From positions 85,866,245 through 85,930,244 of the forward strand of contig NC_134461.1 in assembly GCF_047948215.1 (NCBI RefSeq): a stretch of DNA of 64,000 nucleotides, in the 5' to 3' direction. Source of the stretch: Lycorma delicatula. Taxonomy: Eukaryota > Arthropoda > Insecta > Hemiptera > Fulgoridae. The position numbers and the translations under genes were made by a program. Each line of letters starts with the position of its first letter. The first letter of the stretch is position 1. This document shows positions 10,430-20,698 of the stretch, in pieces. The notes below the pieces were generated by a model, which saw nothing but the letters and a program-made list of their open reading frames with translations, did no database searches and was not told the origin of the DNA.

Positions 10430-13020
10430 TCAAAACCTAAACCGACAACGATTGTTAACGTTTATATGCCTACAAGCGCCCATGATGATGATGAGGTAGA
10501 ATGTGTATACGAAGAGATTGATGAAGCAATTAAACACGTAAAAGGAGATGAAAATTTAATAATAGTTGGAGATTGGAATGCAAGCATTGGAAAAGGCAAG
10601 GAAGGAAATATAGTGGGTGAATACGGGCTGGGCAAAAGGAATGAAAGAGGGGACCGACTTATAGAGTTTTGCACGAAGTATAATTTAGTAATTGCCAACA
10701 CCCAATTTAAAAATTATAATAGAAGAATATACACTTGGAAAAAGCCAGGCGATACTGCAAGGTATCAGATAGATTATATCATGGTTAAGCAAAGATTTAG
10801 AAATCAACTCGTTGACTGCAAAACTTACCCTGGAGCAGACATTGATAGCGACCATAATTTGGTGATAATGAAATGTAGATTGGGGTTTAAAAACCTGAAG
10901 AAAAGGTGTCAGATGAATCGGTGGAATTTAGAGAAGCTTGAGGAAGAGGAGGTAAAGAAGATTTTTGAGGAGGACATCGCAAGAGGTCTGAGTAAAAAAG
11001 ATAAGGTAGAAAATGTAGAAGAAGAATGGGAGAATGTTAAAAAGGAAATTCTTAAATCAGCAGAAGCAAACTTAGGCGGAATAAAGAGAACTGGTAGAAA
11101 ACCTTGGGTTTCAGACGATATATTGCAGCTGATGGATGAACGTAGAAAATATAAGAATGCTAGTGATGAAGAAAGTAAAAGGAACTATCGGCAATTAAGA
11201 AATGCTATAAACAGGAAGTGCAAACTGGCGAAAGAAGAGTGGATTAAAGAAAAGTGTTCAGAAGTGGAAAGAGAAATGAACATTGGTAAAATAGACGGAG
11301 CATACAGGAAAGTTAAGGAAAATTTTGGGGTACATAAATTAAAATGTAATAATGTGTTAAACAAAGATGGTACACCAATATATAATACGAAAGGTAAAGT
11401 CGATAGATGGGTAGAATATATTGAAGAGTTATACGGAGGAAATGAATTAGAAAATGGTGTTATAGAGGAAGAAGAGGAAGTTGAGGAGGATGAAATGGGA
11501 GAAACAATACTGAGATCTGAATTTAAGAGAGCATTAAAAGATTTAAATGGCAGAAAGGCTCCTGGAATAGACGGAATACCTGTAGAATTACTGCGCAGTG
11601 CAGGTGAGGAAGCGATTGATAGATTATACAAACTGGTGTGTAATATTTATGAAAATGGGGAATTTCCATCAGACTTCAAAAAAAGTGTTATAGTTATGAT
11701 ACCAAAGAAAGCAGGGGCAGATAAATGTGAAGAATACAGAACAATTAGTTTAACTAGTCATGCATCAAAAATCTTAACTAGAATTTTATACAGAAGAATT
11801 GAGAGGAGAGTGGAAGAAGTGTTAGGAGAAGACCAATTTGGTTTCAGGAAAAGTATAGGGACAAGGGAAGCAATTTTAGGCCTCAGATTAATAGTAGAAG
11901 GAAGATTAAAGAAAAACAAACCAACATACTTGGCGTTTATAGACCTAGAAAAGGCTTTCGATAACGTAGACTGGAATAAAATGTTCAGCATTTTAAAAAA
12001 ATTAGGGTTCAAATACAGAGATAGAAGAACAATTGCTAACATGTACAGGAACCAAACAGCAACAATAACAATTGAAGAACATAAGAAAGAAGCCCTAATA
12101 AGAAAGGGAGTCCGACAAGGATGTTCCCTATCGCCGTTACTTTTTAATCTTTACATGGAACTAGCAGTTAATGATGTTAAAGAACAATTTAGATTCGGAG
12201 TAACAGTACAAGGTGAAAAGATAAAGATGCTACGATTTGCTGATGATATAGTAATTCTAGCCGAGAGTAAAAAGGATTTAGAAGAAACAATGAACGGCAT
12301 AGATGAAGTCCTACGCAAAAACTATCGCATGAAAATAAACAAGAACAAAACAAAAGTAATGAAATGTAGTAGAAATAACAAAGATGGACCACTGAATGTG
12401 AAAATAGGAGGAGAAAAGATTATGGAGGTAGAAGAATTTTGTTATTTGGGAAGTAAAATTACTAAAGATGGACGAAGCAGGAGCGATATAAAATGCCGAA
12501 TAGCACAAGCTAAACGAGCCTTCAGTAAGAAATATAATTTGTTTACATCAAAAATGAATTTAAATGTCAGGAAAAGATTTTTGAAAGTGTATGTTTGGAG
12601 TGTCGCTTTATATGGAAGTGAAACTTGGACAATCGGAGTATCTGAGAAGAAAAGATTAGAAGCTTTTGAAATGTGGTGCTATAGGAGAATGTTAAAAATC
12701 AGATGGGTGGATAAAGTGACAAATGAAGAGGTATTGCGGCAAATAGATGAAGAAAGTAGCATTTGGAAAAATATAGTTAAAAGAAGAAACAGACTTATAG
12801 GCCACATACTAAGGCATCCTGGAATAGTCGCTTTAATATTGGAAGGACAGGTAGAAGGGAAAAATTGTGTAGGCAGGCCACGTTTGGAGTATGTAAAACA
12901 AATTGTTGGGGATGTAGGATGTAGAGGGTATACTGAAATGAAACGACTAGCACTAGATAGGGAATCTTGGAGAGCTGCATCAAACCAGTCAAATGACTGA
13001 AGACAAAAAAAAAAAAAAAA
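10430..13020 (+). mobile_element. RTE-type LINE, 5'-truncated, with target-site duplication
   Basis: The element runs from a 5' truncation point at about 10430 to an A-tract ending at 13020. ATTTCAAGT occurs at 10421-10429 and again at 13021-13029, extendable to 11 bp with two adenines that merge with the tail, which marks a target-site duplication. The body holds one long open frame with endonuclease and reverse transcriptase motifs. The stop codon at 12998-13000 is followed by only AGAC and then the A-tract, so the 3' untranslated region is almost absent. A short inverted copy at 17431-17580 ends at the same AGAC-A junction, which supports this as the true family 3' end. Confidence 0.9.
10466..13000 (+). 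CDS. RTE-type LINE protein: partial AP endonuclease plus reverse transcriptase
   Basis: An intact 844-codon frame; related reading continues upstream in frame from 10430 (TTIVNVY before the first ATG), so the ATG is only the first one left after truncation. Residues 1-140 are the C-terminal part of an AP-like endonuclease, with GDWNAS at 35-40, RYQIDYI at 99-105 and the terminal SDHNLV at 128-133; the N-terminal catalytic part is lost. The reverse transcriptase follows: KAPGIDG at 364-370, DQFGFRK at 456-462, FIDLEKAFD at 491-499, GVRQGCSLSP at 548-557, and the FADD active site at 591-594, with all catalytic aspartates present. A C-terminal domain includes the YGSETWT and FEMWCYRRMLK segments typical of RTE-type proteins, which databases often label craniofacial development protein 2-like. 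The known role is target-primed reverse transcription. Without a complete endonuclease this copy is probably not autonomous. No internal stops or frameshifts were seen, so it is young or recently amplified. Confidence 0.93.
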   Translation: MPTSAHDDDEVECVYEEIDEAIKHVKGDENLIIVGDWNASIGKGKEGNIVGEYGLGKRNERGDRLIEFCTKYNLVIANTQFKNYNRRIYTWKKPGDTARYQIDYIMVKQRFRNQLVDCKTYPGADIDSDHNLVIMKCRLGFKNLKKRCQMNRWNLEKLEEEEVKKIFEEDIARGLSKKDKVENVEEEWENVKKEILKSAEANLGGIKRTGRKPWVSDDILQLMDERRKYKNASDEESKRNYRQLRNAINRKCKLAKEEWIKEKCSEVEREMNIGKIDGAYRKVKENFGVHKLKCNNVLNKDGTPIYNTKGKVDRWVEYIEELYGGNELENGVIEEEEEVEEDEMGETILRSEFKRALKDLNGRKAPGIDGIPVELLRSAGEEAIDRLYKLVCNIYENGEFPSDFKKSVIVMIPKKAGADKCEEYRTISLTSHASKILTRILYRRIERRVEEVLGEDQFGFRKSIGTREAILGLRLIVEGRLKKNKPTYLAFIDLEKAFDNVDWNKMFSILKKLGFKYRDRRTIANMYRNQTATITIEEHKKEALIRKGVRQGCSLSPLLFNLYMELAVNDVKEQFRFGVTVQGEKIKMLRFADDIVILAESKKDLEETMNGIDEVLRKNYRMKINKNKTKVMKCSRNNKDGPLNVKIGGEKIMEVEEFCYLGSKITKDGRSRSDIKCRIAQAKRAFSKKYNLFTSKMNLNVRKRFLKVYVWSVALYGSETWTIGVSEKKRLEAFEMWCYRRMLKIRWVDKVTNEEVLRQIDEESSIWKNIVKRRNRLIGHILRHPGIVALILEGQVEGKNCVGRPRLEYVKQIVGDVGCRGYTEMKRLALDRESWRAASNQSND

Positions 13021-13029
13021 ATTTCAAGT

Positions 13030-13282
13030 ATTTTATAAGTGACCTTTACTCATCAATAATTAATAACGGTTTCATTATTACTATTTATTTATTTTTTTTT
13101 ATGAACAAATAATAGGTTAATTTGGATGTATAAATTTATTAATGTCTCTTTCACCATTATACAATTGTTTTCCAATTGTAAAAATAATTATATAAAAATC
13201 GATGTAATTATTTTTATGGTTAAAATATTGTTAAACAATGAATGAATATAAAATTTCATTTCAAATACACTTATCTAATGAC
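13030..13282. other. AT-rich stretch, nothing recognised
   Basis: Short flank between the LINE and the next SINE. Confidence 0.4.
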
Positions 13283-13437
13283 TTTTTTTAACCTCCGGGT
13301 CTACCGTTAGGCATTGCTTCAGAGGATGAGATGAATGATTTGTAGCGTGTGTAAAAACGCCATGTCTGACCAGGATTCGAACACGGGACCTCCGGATGAA
13401 AGGTCGAGACGCTACCACTCGCGCCACGGAGACCGGC
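13283..13437 (-). mobile_element. SINE type A, near full length
   Basis: Read on the minus strand it starts GCCGGTCTCCGTGGCGCGAG, then an A box (TGGCGCGAGTGGTAGCG) and a B box (GTTCGAATCC), then the body, and ends in the shared 3' domain CCTCTGAAGCAATGCC...CGGAGGTTAAA followed by a short A-tract. No clear target-site duplication. The overlapping short frame on the plus strand is not a gene. Confidence 0.85.
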
Positions 13438-13668
13438 AAATAAATTATTACATTTATTACTTTCGTTTCTTTAACTTACAAAGTTTTTTCTTTCATGTTT
13501 GTCCTCAAATCTTGCATCCTTAATTTAATATATTTCCTGACACTGCCGATTGATGAAATCTTGCAGTTACTAAGGTCGGGTGACAATACAATATTGCACC
13601 ATTACTTTTCCAAACATCTCCCCAGTACGGGGATAAATTAAGGGTGCAGGTGTAATAATTTAACATAT

Positions 13669-13995
13669 TTCCTGACGGCTCTCACGTAATACAGACAAAA
13701 GCATTCAATTTCCTACGCTGTAAAGCTATGGAACTGCTGAACGCCGAATGCTGCCGTTAATTTTATCAAGGGCATCAACCGTCCATAAAATGCAAGGCAG
13801 TACTGTAGATTACGCAGGTGTTTATCTGGGTCCAAGCTTTTTGCTGAAGGTCAAGCTTATGTCAGCCTTAGCCGAGTTAGATCTCTCGATGGACTATGAT
13901 CGAAGAATTGGACAACTCCAAATTAACAGGAAGAAAACCTTGTAACAATGATGCATTATTAGAGATGGATGGAATGAGAAATCTTTTATAAAAAT
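13669..13995 (+). pseudogene. PIF1-type helicase, C-terminal fragment (Helitron-related)
   Basis: The frame from 13748 reads LPLILSRASTVHKMQGSTVD and continues YAGVYLGPSF. This matches the late helicase motifs of PIF1-family proteins, with the conserved T-x-HK-x-QG core at about 13775-13805. The following stretch should carry the GQAYVALSR-like motif but is altered. A frame shift near 13920 restores the C-terminal tail LTGRKPCNNDALLEMDGMRN, ending at a stop at about 13993. Before 13748 another frame gives an FNFLRCKAMELLNAECCR-like stretch. PIF1-type helicases of this kind occur in insects as the helicase half of Helitron Rep/Hel proteins and as free-standing copies. The walker motifs are absent and the frame is broken, so it is a pseudogene fragment. 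Confidence 0.72.
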
Positions 13996-14785
13996 TCATA
14001 AATAAAGTTTGTTGAAAATTGTAATATTTAATAAAGTAAATTTGATATTTTATAAATATATTAGAAATTTCAATATATGATGTTATCTTTTAAAATCCAA
14101 ATTAATCTACTAAGAATGCAATTTATGTTAATAATTTGATTAAAGTAGACTAAAAAGTATAAAGCAAGTCTTTAAAATGTTTGTAATATTATTTTTAATA
14201 ATAAATTTAATTACTTATTTTATTATTAGAATAAATCACTAAACAATTAATTTAAAAGTAATTAATTATTAACGTTAACTACACATAACAGCGAGTTTTA
14301 GAGCGCCCTATAAAATTCCTTCAAATTGCATAGGCGTTTGGAGAACAATGTGTTTTCCCATTCATGAGTGACTCCACGGGTAAATGATGTCAGCTGTGTA
14401 CAAAATTGTACATACATTATTGTCCTGCATTACTGCATTACTTATACTGCATTATTGTGTACACCGGCTAGCTAACAATACAAATATTATTTACAATATA
14501 CTCGTAAACGAACGAAGACTGATGATTGTTTCAGGTAATATTTGTGTAATAATAATTATTTCTGTTTATTTGTATTTAATTTCTCTTTATTTAGTAACGG
14601 ATATTATAAAATGAATAATTCTGCGCTCAGGGGAATAAACAAAAATAATTGAGGAAATAAAAATTAAATTAATTCTTACTTAGTGAATTACAAACAGTAT
14701 ATTATTTCTCGTAAATGTATGAAGTCCACCGATTTTTATCAGGCAAAAAAAAAATCATCAATAAAAAAATTGTTATATTCTTTGA
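13996..14785. other. AT-rich stretch, nothing recognised
   Basis: No gene supported. TGTACAAAATTGTACA near 14397 is a small palindrome of uncertain meaning. Confidence 0.35.
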
Positions 14786-14850
14786 AGATACTGATAGCAA
14801 GTGGTAGGGTCTTGCTACATCGAAGATCCTGGGTTCGAATCAATTTAGTA
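14786..14850 (+). mobile_element. SINE head fragment or decayed tRNA-like sequence
   Basis: AGCAAGTGGTAGGGTCTTGC resembles an A box and CCTGGGTTCGAATC a B box, with spacing as in the other SINE A heads. No 3' SINE domain follows. Stem pairing is poor, so a functional tRNA is unlikely. Confidence 0.5.
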
Positions 14851-14924
14851 TCTGATAAATACTCGTACATAACAAGTCAACCTCAAGATAGTCGATGACG
14901 ATTTTAATAATTGACTTAAAATAA

Positions 14925-15300
14925 TAATAAATCTATTACTTTCCCGGTAAATATAGCTAGAATCTTTACTAAAGGGGAAAATATGGTGATCATATAAAAA
15001 ATGAGGTATACAGTATTTTGCAAGTTTTTATATTTTAGGATTCAACTAGTTCATTTAGACTAAAAAAAAAAAAACAATATGCATTTAGGTGCGTATGTAA
15101 GTCGCACTGTTTTTAGGCTTATATCACAGGATTTACCAAACTGATTTTCTTCAAATTTTACTCAAATATTTTTATAAATGGGGCATTAATCGTATTATTT
15201 TTTGAAAATTCGTTCAGGGAGTGGGGGAATATCAACAAAAAATAAATTTCGATTTTCTTCAGACACTTTAGAAAAAACTTTGGCAAATTTGTTATCTTCA
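14925..15300 (+). repeat. Interspersed repeat, copy 1 (second copy at 39.45 kb)
   Basis: Aligns in the same orientation with 39453-39815 over roughly 360 bp. Shared blocks are ATATAGCTA...GGGGAAA...GTGATCAT, TTATATCACAGGATTTACCA, TTTTCTTCAAATT and TTCTTCAGACACTTTAGA. Non-coding; the transposon class is unknown. Confidence 0.6.
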
Positions 15301-16194
15301 TTGAATATATTAACAGCCAGGAAAGTCATGATATACTTTTCCAGCTTTTATATATGTAAAATCTATACATAAAAAAGAAGTCAGATTTCAGAGCGGTCGC
15401 CCTGAGGTTGAGCAAGACTAACAGTGTTCAACAGGACTTTTTCCTATTTAATAATAAAACAGTATAATCCTTAATAATAAGCTGGAAACAAGAATGCTAA
15501 ACTGCCGCAAAATTTTCAGAAAGTTTAAAATGTTAATTCTTCCATCAATGTTAAAATTAAAATAAATATTTTAGTTTTATAATTTACTTTTCTTTTTTGT
15601 ATAAAAAATAGTGAAACGTGTTTTCATATGATTTTTTACGCTAGTAAAATTTTATGAAAATTAATACGAATTCAATCACGAATTAAGGTCATTTTTGGCT
15701 TAAGGAAACCACAAAATTTATTTTAAAATTATTTAAATATTTTAAACAAATAACTATTTGAAGAAATTATCCTCTATTACCATGAAAGTTTTGACCGAGT
15801 TGGGACAATATAAATTCAGAAAAAATTAATTTAACTGCTTTCTATTTTAATGAAAGTTATTTCTATTTTAATGATGGTTATTTGGTTTTTTTTGTAGAAG
15901 GGTTTGAAAACAATCCAGTTGATATCAATATGCAAATTTATTTATAAAATTTACTTTTCTTTCTTTTAAATTTAAATTGAAACGTAATTTAGTAGTTTCA
16001 CAGTGCTATTTAAAAAATATATATATATATTTACCCAAGAACTCAGACTTTTCGTTATTTTATTTTTTATAATATTTTTGTGCAAGAAATATTAATATAC
16101 TCGTATATTAATTAATTGAGAAAACGAGGATATATATTTTTTAATAAAAAAATATACTTTCTGTTTTTATAAAAAAATAAATTATTTTAACCAT
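15301..16194. other. AT-rich stretch with small palindrome
   Basis: No genes. TTAATATACTCGTATATTAA at about 16092 is a short inverted repeat. A (TA) run lies near 16018-16032. Confidence 0.4.
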
Positions 16195-16450
16195 AATGTT
16201 GAAGGTTAAACGAATTATTTTTTTTAAATAAAAAAAAAAGTTTGAAATTCTTCATTTGTGATAAATAATAAAAGTGCTTGAAATGCAGATTTTTCAAGAT
16301 TGTTCATTTAGCAGAGTTCGTAATAATGTTAGCCAACGGTTTATAATTTTTAGCATGTAGTATATGACGGTAAAACATAAGCGATATCAATACAACAAAA
16401 GCCTTTTCTTTCTTGTCAAGCTTGACAGTAATCGATACAAAAAATAAAAA
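16195..16450 (+). repeat. Interspersed repeat, copy 1 (second copy at 18.25 kb)
   Basis: Shares with 18248-18535 the blocks GTTTGAAATTCTTCAT, GATAAATAATAAAA, TTTTAGCATGTAGTA and CTTTTCTTTCTTGTCAAGCT, in the same orientation about 2 kb apart. Non-coding; the class is not recognised. Confidence 0.65.
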
Positions 16451-16747
16451 TAATAAAAAATAGCGAGTTGACCACACACAAGCATCAAGTTTAAACTAAC
16501 TCACCACTGTGACTCACTGCATAAGCGGGTATGAAAAATACACAAAGTCAACATAACCTCAATTTCAGGTTACGTTATCCGCTTTCATCATTTATTCTTT
16601 TTTTCTTTTCTTTATTTTATATATTATCTGCTGTCGACCTTAAATTGAACGTAACTGAAAACGATTCAACCAATCCATCAAATTTTCACATGAACAACTT
16701 TATATACTAATATTGTACACCCATGTATACTAATATATTTCAGCTTT

Positions 16748-16749
<2 letters not shown>

Positions 16750-16803
<54 letters not shown>
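16750..16803. repeat. (TA)n microsatellite
   Basis: About 54 bp of uninterrupted TA dinucleotides, the longest TA tract in the window. Confidence 0.95.
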
Positions 16804-16806
<3 letters not shown>

Positions 16807-17430
16807 AGAAATTACATTTTAAGTTAATGGTATTTTCGTAAAGATTTCAAAAGTAAATAAAATTCTATTTCACCACTCAATCTCAACGTGCGACCGAAAA
16901 TAATATCGTACTTTTCTTTGAAAAGTCAGTAAAAAAAAATAAAAAAAAAAAATAGCCTGCAAAGTTTATTCTATGTTTTACACTTACGTAAAACGATTAT
17001 ACTATTTTCTGATAAACGACCAAGATTATCAGCTATTGTAATAAAGATTTTCATTTTAACACAACCTTTAATAAATGTAATGAATAAAACGATGACTATA
17101 TTGTAAGACTACAGATAAAAACCATAATTCAGCAAAAAAAATCTGTTTAATTTTACTGACAATTGAAATAATTTTCTTTTTATGAATACCGTATTGAAAA
17201 GGACCATTGAAAAAAACTTAAAAATATTATACAAATATACTTAAAAAATATTTTTTTATTTAACTTCTTAAAAGAGGCTTATACAGGTAGTACGTTGAAA
17301 ATACACTACACGAAAAGATGAAAAAGAATTAATTTATTTATATGTAATTTAATATAATTTATCAATTTCTCTTCCAATAAATTATAACTCAAAACAATAA
17401 CTAAAAATACACAAGGTTTACTTTAGTATT
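16804..17430. other. AT-rich stretch, nothing recognised
   Basis: No ORF or repeat family supported. Confidence 0.4.
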
Positions 17431-17580
17431 TTTTTTGTCTTCAGTCATTTGACTGGTTTGATGCAGCTCTCCAAGATTCCCTATCTAGTGCTAGTCGTTT
17501 CATTTCAGTATACCCTCTACATCCTACATCCCTAACAATTTTTTTTACATATTCCAAGCGTGGCCTGCCTACACAATTTA
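17431..17580 (-). mobile_element. RTE-type LINE, extreme 3' fragment
   Basis: The reverse complement matches the last roughly 145 bp of the LINE at 10430-13020, from the AAATTGTGTAGGCAGGCC block through AGTCAAATGACTGAAGACAA. The strong similarity shows it is the same family. It is severely 5'-truncated and begins on this strand with a short T-run, the complement of the A-tail. Confidence 0.9.
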
Positions 17581-18114
17581 ATATAACTTTAGTATAAAAT
17601 TTAATAATTTTTTAAAATGGTTTCTTAAAATATAATATTCTTTAAAGAAAGCGCTTTTTCTTTCGTAAAAAAATATTATAACTGAACTGCAATAATATAC
17701 AAACAGTTAACTTGTTCAGTTATGTAGAGTTATGGTAAATAGTCTTATGGTAGATGTTGGTATTTTAATAATGCATTAAATTGTTACAAGCAACCGTGCT
17801 TTTTTATAACAATATTATAATAGTATATCCTGTTTTAATATAATATTACTAAAATATGCTACGATATAATAAGAATAAACACTACAAGGTCAATAAGTTT
17901 TACTGACCATCTCATCTAATCGTACCTTGCAAAGCGGCATTCATTTCATGTTACAGTATATTGTAATTATAATATTAGGTGTGTTTCAAATTTAAAACAC
18001 TCCTAGAATTAATGCTGTAGGTAAATTGTTTTAATGATGGTTTATTTTTCATTAGTGTTATTTATGCATAGAATGTATTTTTATACGATTAAACCAAGAA
18101 TACAGAACGTGATT
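17581..18114. other. AT-rich stretch, nothing recognised
   Basis: No supportable feature. Sequence from about 18115 (CTCCAGAACGATTGGACTAA) reads like the front of the transposon that continues at 18248. Confidence 0.35.
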
Positions 18115-18247
18115 GGATAGTTTGTCTCTTTGTGCCCATTTAACTCCAGAACGATTGGACTAATTTTCTTGAAATTGGTATCAAACGATCTGGCTTAATC
18201 ACACAAATTACGGTACGGATACAATGATTTTAAAGAAATAAAATGGT

Positions 18248-18535
18248 GAACGTTAAGCGTAATTTTTTTCAAGCCAGAAAAAGGTTTGAAATTCTTCATG
18301 AGCGATAAATAATAAAAATTTTTCAAATGTAAATTTCAAGATTATTCATATAACAGAGTTTGTAATAATGTAAACCATTTATATTAAAAAATTTAGTGAT
18401 ATTTAGCATGATTTTATGATTTTTAGCATGACTTTTATGATTTTTAGCATGTAGTACGTTACGGTGAAACATAAAAGTTTCAACACAACAAAAGTCTTTT
18501 CTTTCTTGTCAAGCTTCACAATCGATACAAAAAGT
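18248..18535 (+). repeat. Interspersed repeat, copy 2, with internal expansion
   Basis: Second copy of the repeat at 16195-16450. It has an inserted stretch at about 18400-18455 in which a roughly 22-bp phrase (TTTTAGCATGA followed by TTTTATGA) is repeated about three times; copy 1 has the phrase once. Confidence 0.65.
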
Positions 18536-18627
18536 TTGACTTATCGATAACTTTAACAACAATTAAGGTATTTCATTATTTTTATTACATAGTTTGTTTT
18601 CTTTAATCCAGCTGCTGCCGGGTCTGG

Positions 18628-18661
18628 GTGTGTGTGTCTGTGTGTGTGTGTGTGTGTATGT
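18628..18661. repeat. (GT)n microsatellite
   Basis: GT dinucleotides with one CT interruption. The open frames on both strands here are produced by the repeat. Confidence 0.9.
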
Positions 18662-18764
18662 GCGTATGGGCAAACGCAATCACCGCTACCGGTTTGCCAA
18701 TCCTGACATAGCAGGAGATGGAGCACAATGTAAGTATAAATGCACCGGTAAACATATAGTCTGG

Positions 18765-18945
18765 AACAGACTCAGGTCGACCACTCTTGAGACGTGAGAT
18801 TAATTGAAACCTAAACATCAAAGAACACTGAAATCTACAATTTAGCATTCAAATCAATATAAAAGCAACTGCCTTTACAAGGACTCAAACTTTAGAACTC
18901 TTTAGTTCGAAAATCAGCTGATTTTACGATGACTAGTTTAACCAG
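18765..18945 (-). mobile_element. SINE type B, strongly diverged, incomplete
   Basis: Matches the middle and head of the SINE B copy 250 bp downstream: TTAATTGAAACCTAAACATCAAAGAACACTG-like, GTATAAAAGTAACTGCCTTTAC-like and AAATCAGCTGATTTT-like blocks are all recognisable. The 3' domain is replaced by unrelated sequence. Confidence 0.55.
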
Positions 18946-19037
18946 TACGAATAGTAAAATACTCAACTAACATTAATTGACGTTAAAAAAAAATCAATGC
19001 AAATATTTATTAATTTTTAAAATTAGTGTACCATACT

Positions 19038-19308
19038 TTTTTTTTATGTTTAGCTTCCGGAACCACCGTAAGATATTACTTCAGAGGATGATATGTATGA
19101 ATGTAAAGGAAGTGTAGTCTTGTACAGTCTCAGGTCGAGATATGTGGTTAATTGAAACCCAACCACCAAAGAACACCGGTATCCATGGTCTAGTATTCAA
19201 ATTCGTATAAAAGTAACTGCCTTTACTAGGATTTAAACCTTAGAATTCTCGACTTCGAAACCAACTGATTTGCGATGAAAAGTTAACCACTAGACCAACC
19301 CGATGAGC
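19038..19308 (-). mobile_element. SINE type B with perfect 14-bp target-site duplication
   Basis: TAGTGTACCATACT is present at 19024-19037 and 19309-19322 and frames the element exactly. On the minus strand: a tRNA-like head with GGTCTAGTGGTTAACT as the A box, a body, and the shared 3' domain CCTCTGAAGTAATATC...CCGGAAGCTAAA followed by an A-tail (T-run at 19037-19045). The body has diverged from the 28.5-kb copy, yet the duplication is intact. Confidence 0.9.
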
Positions 19309-19322
19309 TAGTGTACCATACT

Positions 19323-20067
19323 AGTTGATAAGAAAGGATAACACTTATAAATTAGACTTTAATCGATTAAAAAAAAAGTTACTAGAATTTGATCTCGTAA
19401 CATCAATTAATAAAATTGAATGTAATTTATTATTTCTTTTCTTATATTAAAAAAAAAATTCATATTTATATGCATTATAAATGTACAGATGTTGGTCTAA
19501 TATACTTGTTTCATAATGAAAAGTATAAAATCAGTGGACCGGTTTATATTAAGTCTATATACCAAACTGAAATACAGCATTTAAATTACATTACGTAATA
19601 ACTGAAATATTTAATAATAACAATAATATGAATGATTTCAGTCTGTACTTTCACTATACTGTATTTAGTATCAAATCAACATATGATATAATACTATTTT
19701 AAATGTATTTAGGGAAGGAACTTTATTAACACAAAAAAAATAATAAATGTGGACAGAGATTATCCAAATTTTCATCTGCATTTGCAGAGATATTTAAAAT
19801 TAAAATTTTTTTCTTCTTTCGGGATCTTACTTATTTTCTTATTTATTTACTTTCTTATCGAAATAAAAATTTTAAAAAAATTCCTAAAATTATTTATTAA
19901 ACCATTATAAACTTATTTTTATTCTTAGTTGCTTTAAATCAAGCTATCACAAAATATATATAAGAAAAATAATATGTATAAGATATAAAATCGCACGAAA
20001 ACGTAAAAACTGATTTTTTTTCCGATTCTTCAAGAAATATGGAAAGTTCTGAAGTCGGCCCTAAATT
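19323..20067. other. AT-rich stretch, nothing recognised
   Basis: No genes or repeats supported. Confidence 0.4.
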
Positions 20068-20110
20068 GAAAACAATTTTCAACTTTCAATTTTCAATTTT
20101 CAATTTTCAG
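20068..20110. repeat. Short tandem repeat, 7-bp unit
   Basis: The unit TTTTCAA is repeated about four to five times with minor variation. Confidence 0.8.
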
Positions 20111-20698
20111 CCCGGCCAAAACAAATTTAAAACTAATTAAAAAAAAGAAGTTTTTAATCTATTTTGTAGGTTAAAATCTCCTGAATAAAAGTATATATTT
20201 ATTTTAATTCTACGTTGCTTAAAAATAACGTTATTGGTATTTTTTCAAGTGCATTTTTTCACTGAATATAACTTGTGTTCTCGTAGATTTCATAATCTGC
20301 AACTTCGTTTAAAAACAAGATAAAATTATACAGTTTTTTGCGTTTGATAACTCTGAATTTTGTAGATTCGTAAATTTTAGTTTTTTATTTAGCCGTATTA
20401 GCAACACTCGCCTATTTACTTTTGTGAGTGTGTTCGGTCGTGTTTATTGTAAAGATAGAACTTACTGATGAACGTTTATTAAATCGGTAACTGAAAGGAA
20501 AAAGTCAAAACGCCAATGAAAGTTTCCGTCTTTTATAGAAGAAGGGCGAAAAAGCTAAAAGTGTTTCGCGATAGGTAGTAGAGGCACAAGTGAGTTTAAT
20601 TTTGGTAACACAGCAGTAATAGATAGTATGGAAAGAGCTTCTGTATCCCCAGGGAAAATCAGTGGAATCTTAGCAACAAGAAAACAGAAAATTATCAT
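20111..20698. other. Non-coding stretch before the R1-like remnant
   Basis: Base composition becomes more balanced after 20400, but no protein similarity could be read until about 20780. Confidence 0.35.

Noticed and set aside
11185..12992. Minus-strand open frames within 11185-12992
   Set aside because: They are antisense shadows of the RTE coding sequence: their residues follow from its codon bias and they carry no domain of their own.
10466..13000. Host gene similar to craniofacial development protein 2
   Set aside because: Automated annotation often gives this name to such frames. The endonuclease plus reverse transcriptase motifs, A-tail, target-site duplication and second copy show a LINE.
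18594..18848. Overlapping frames on both strands at the (GT)n tract
   Set aside because: The Cys-Val and Thr-His runs are products of the dinucleotide repeat and of SINE B debris.
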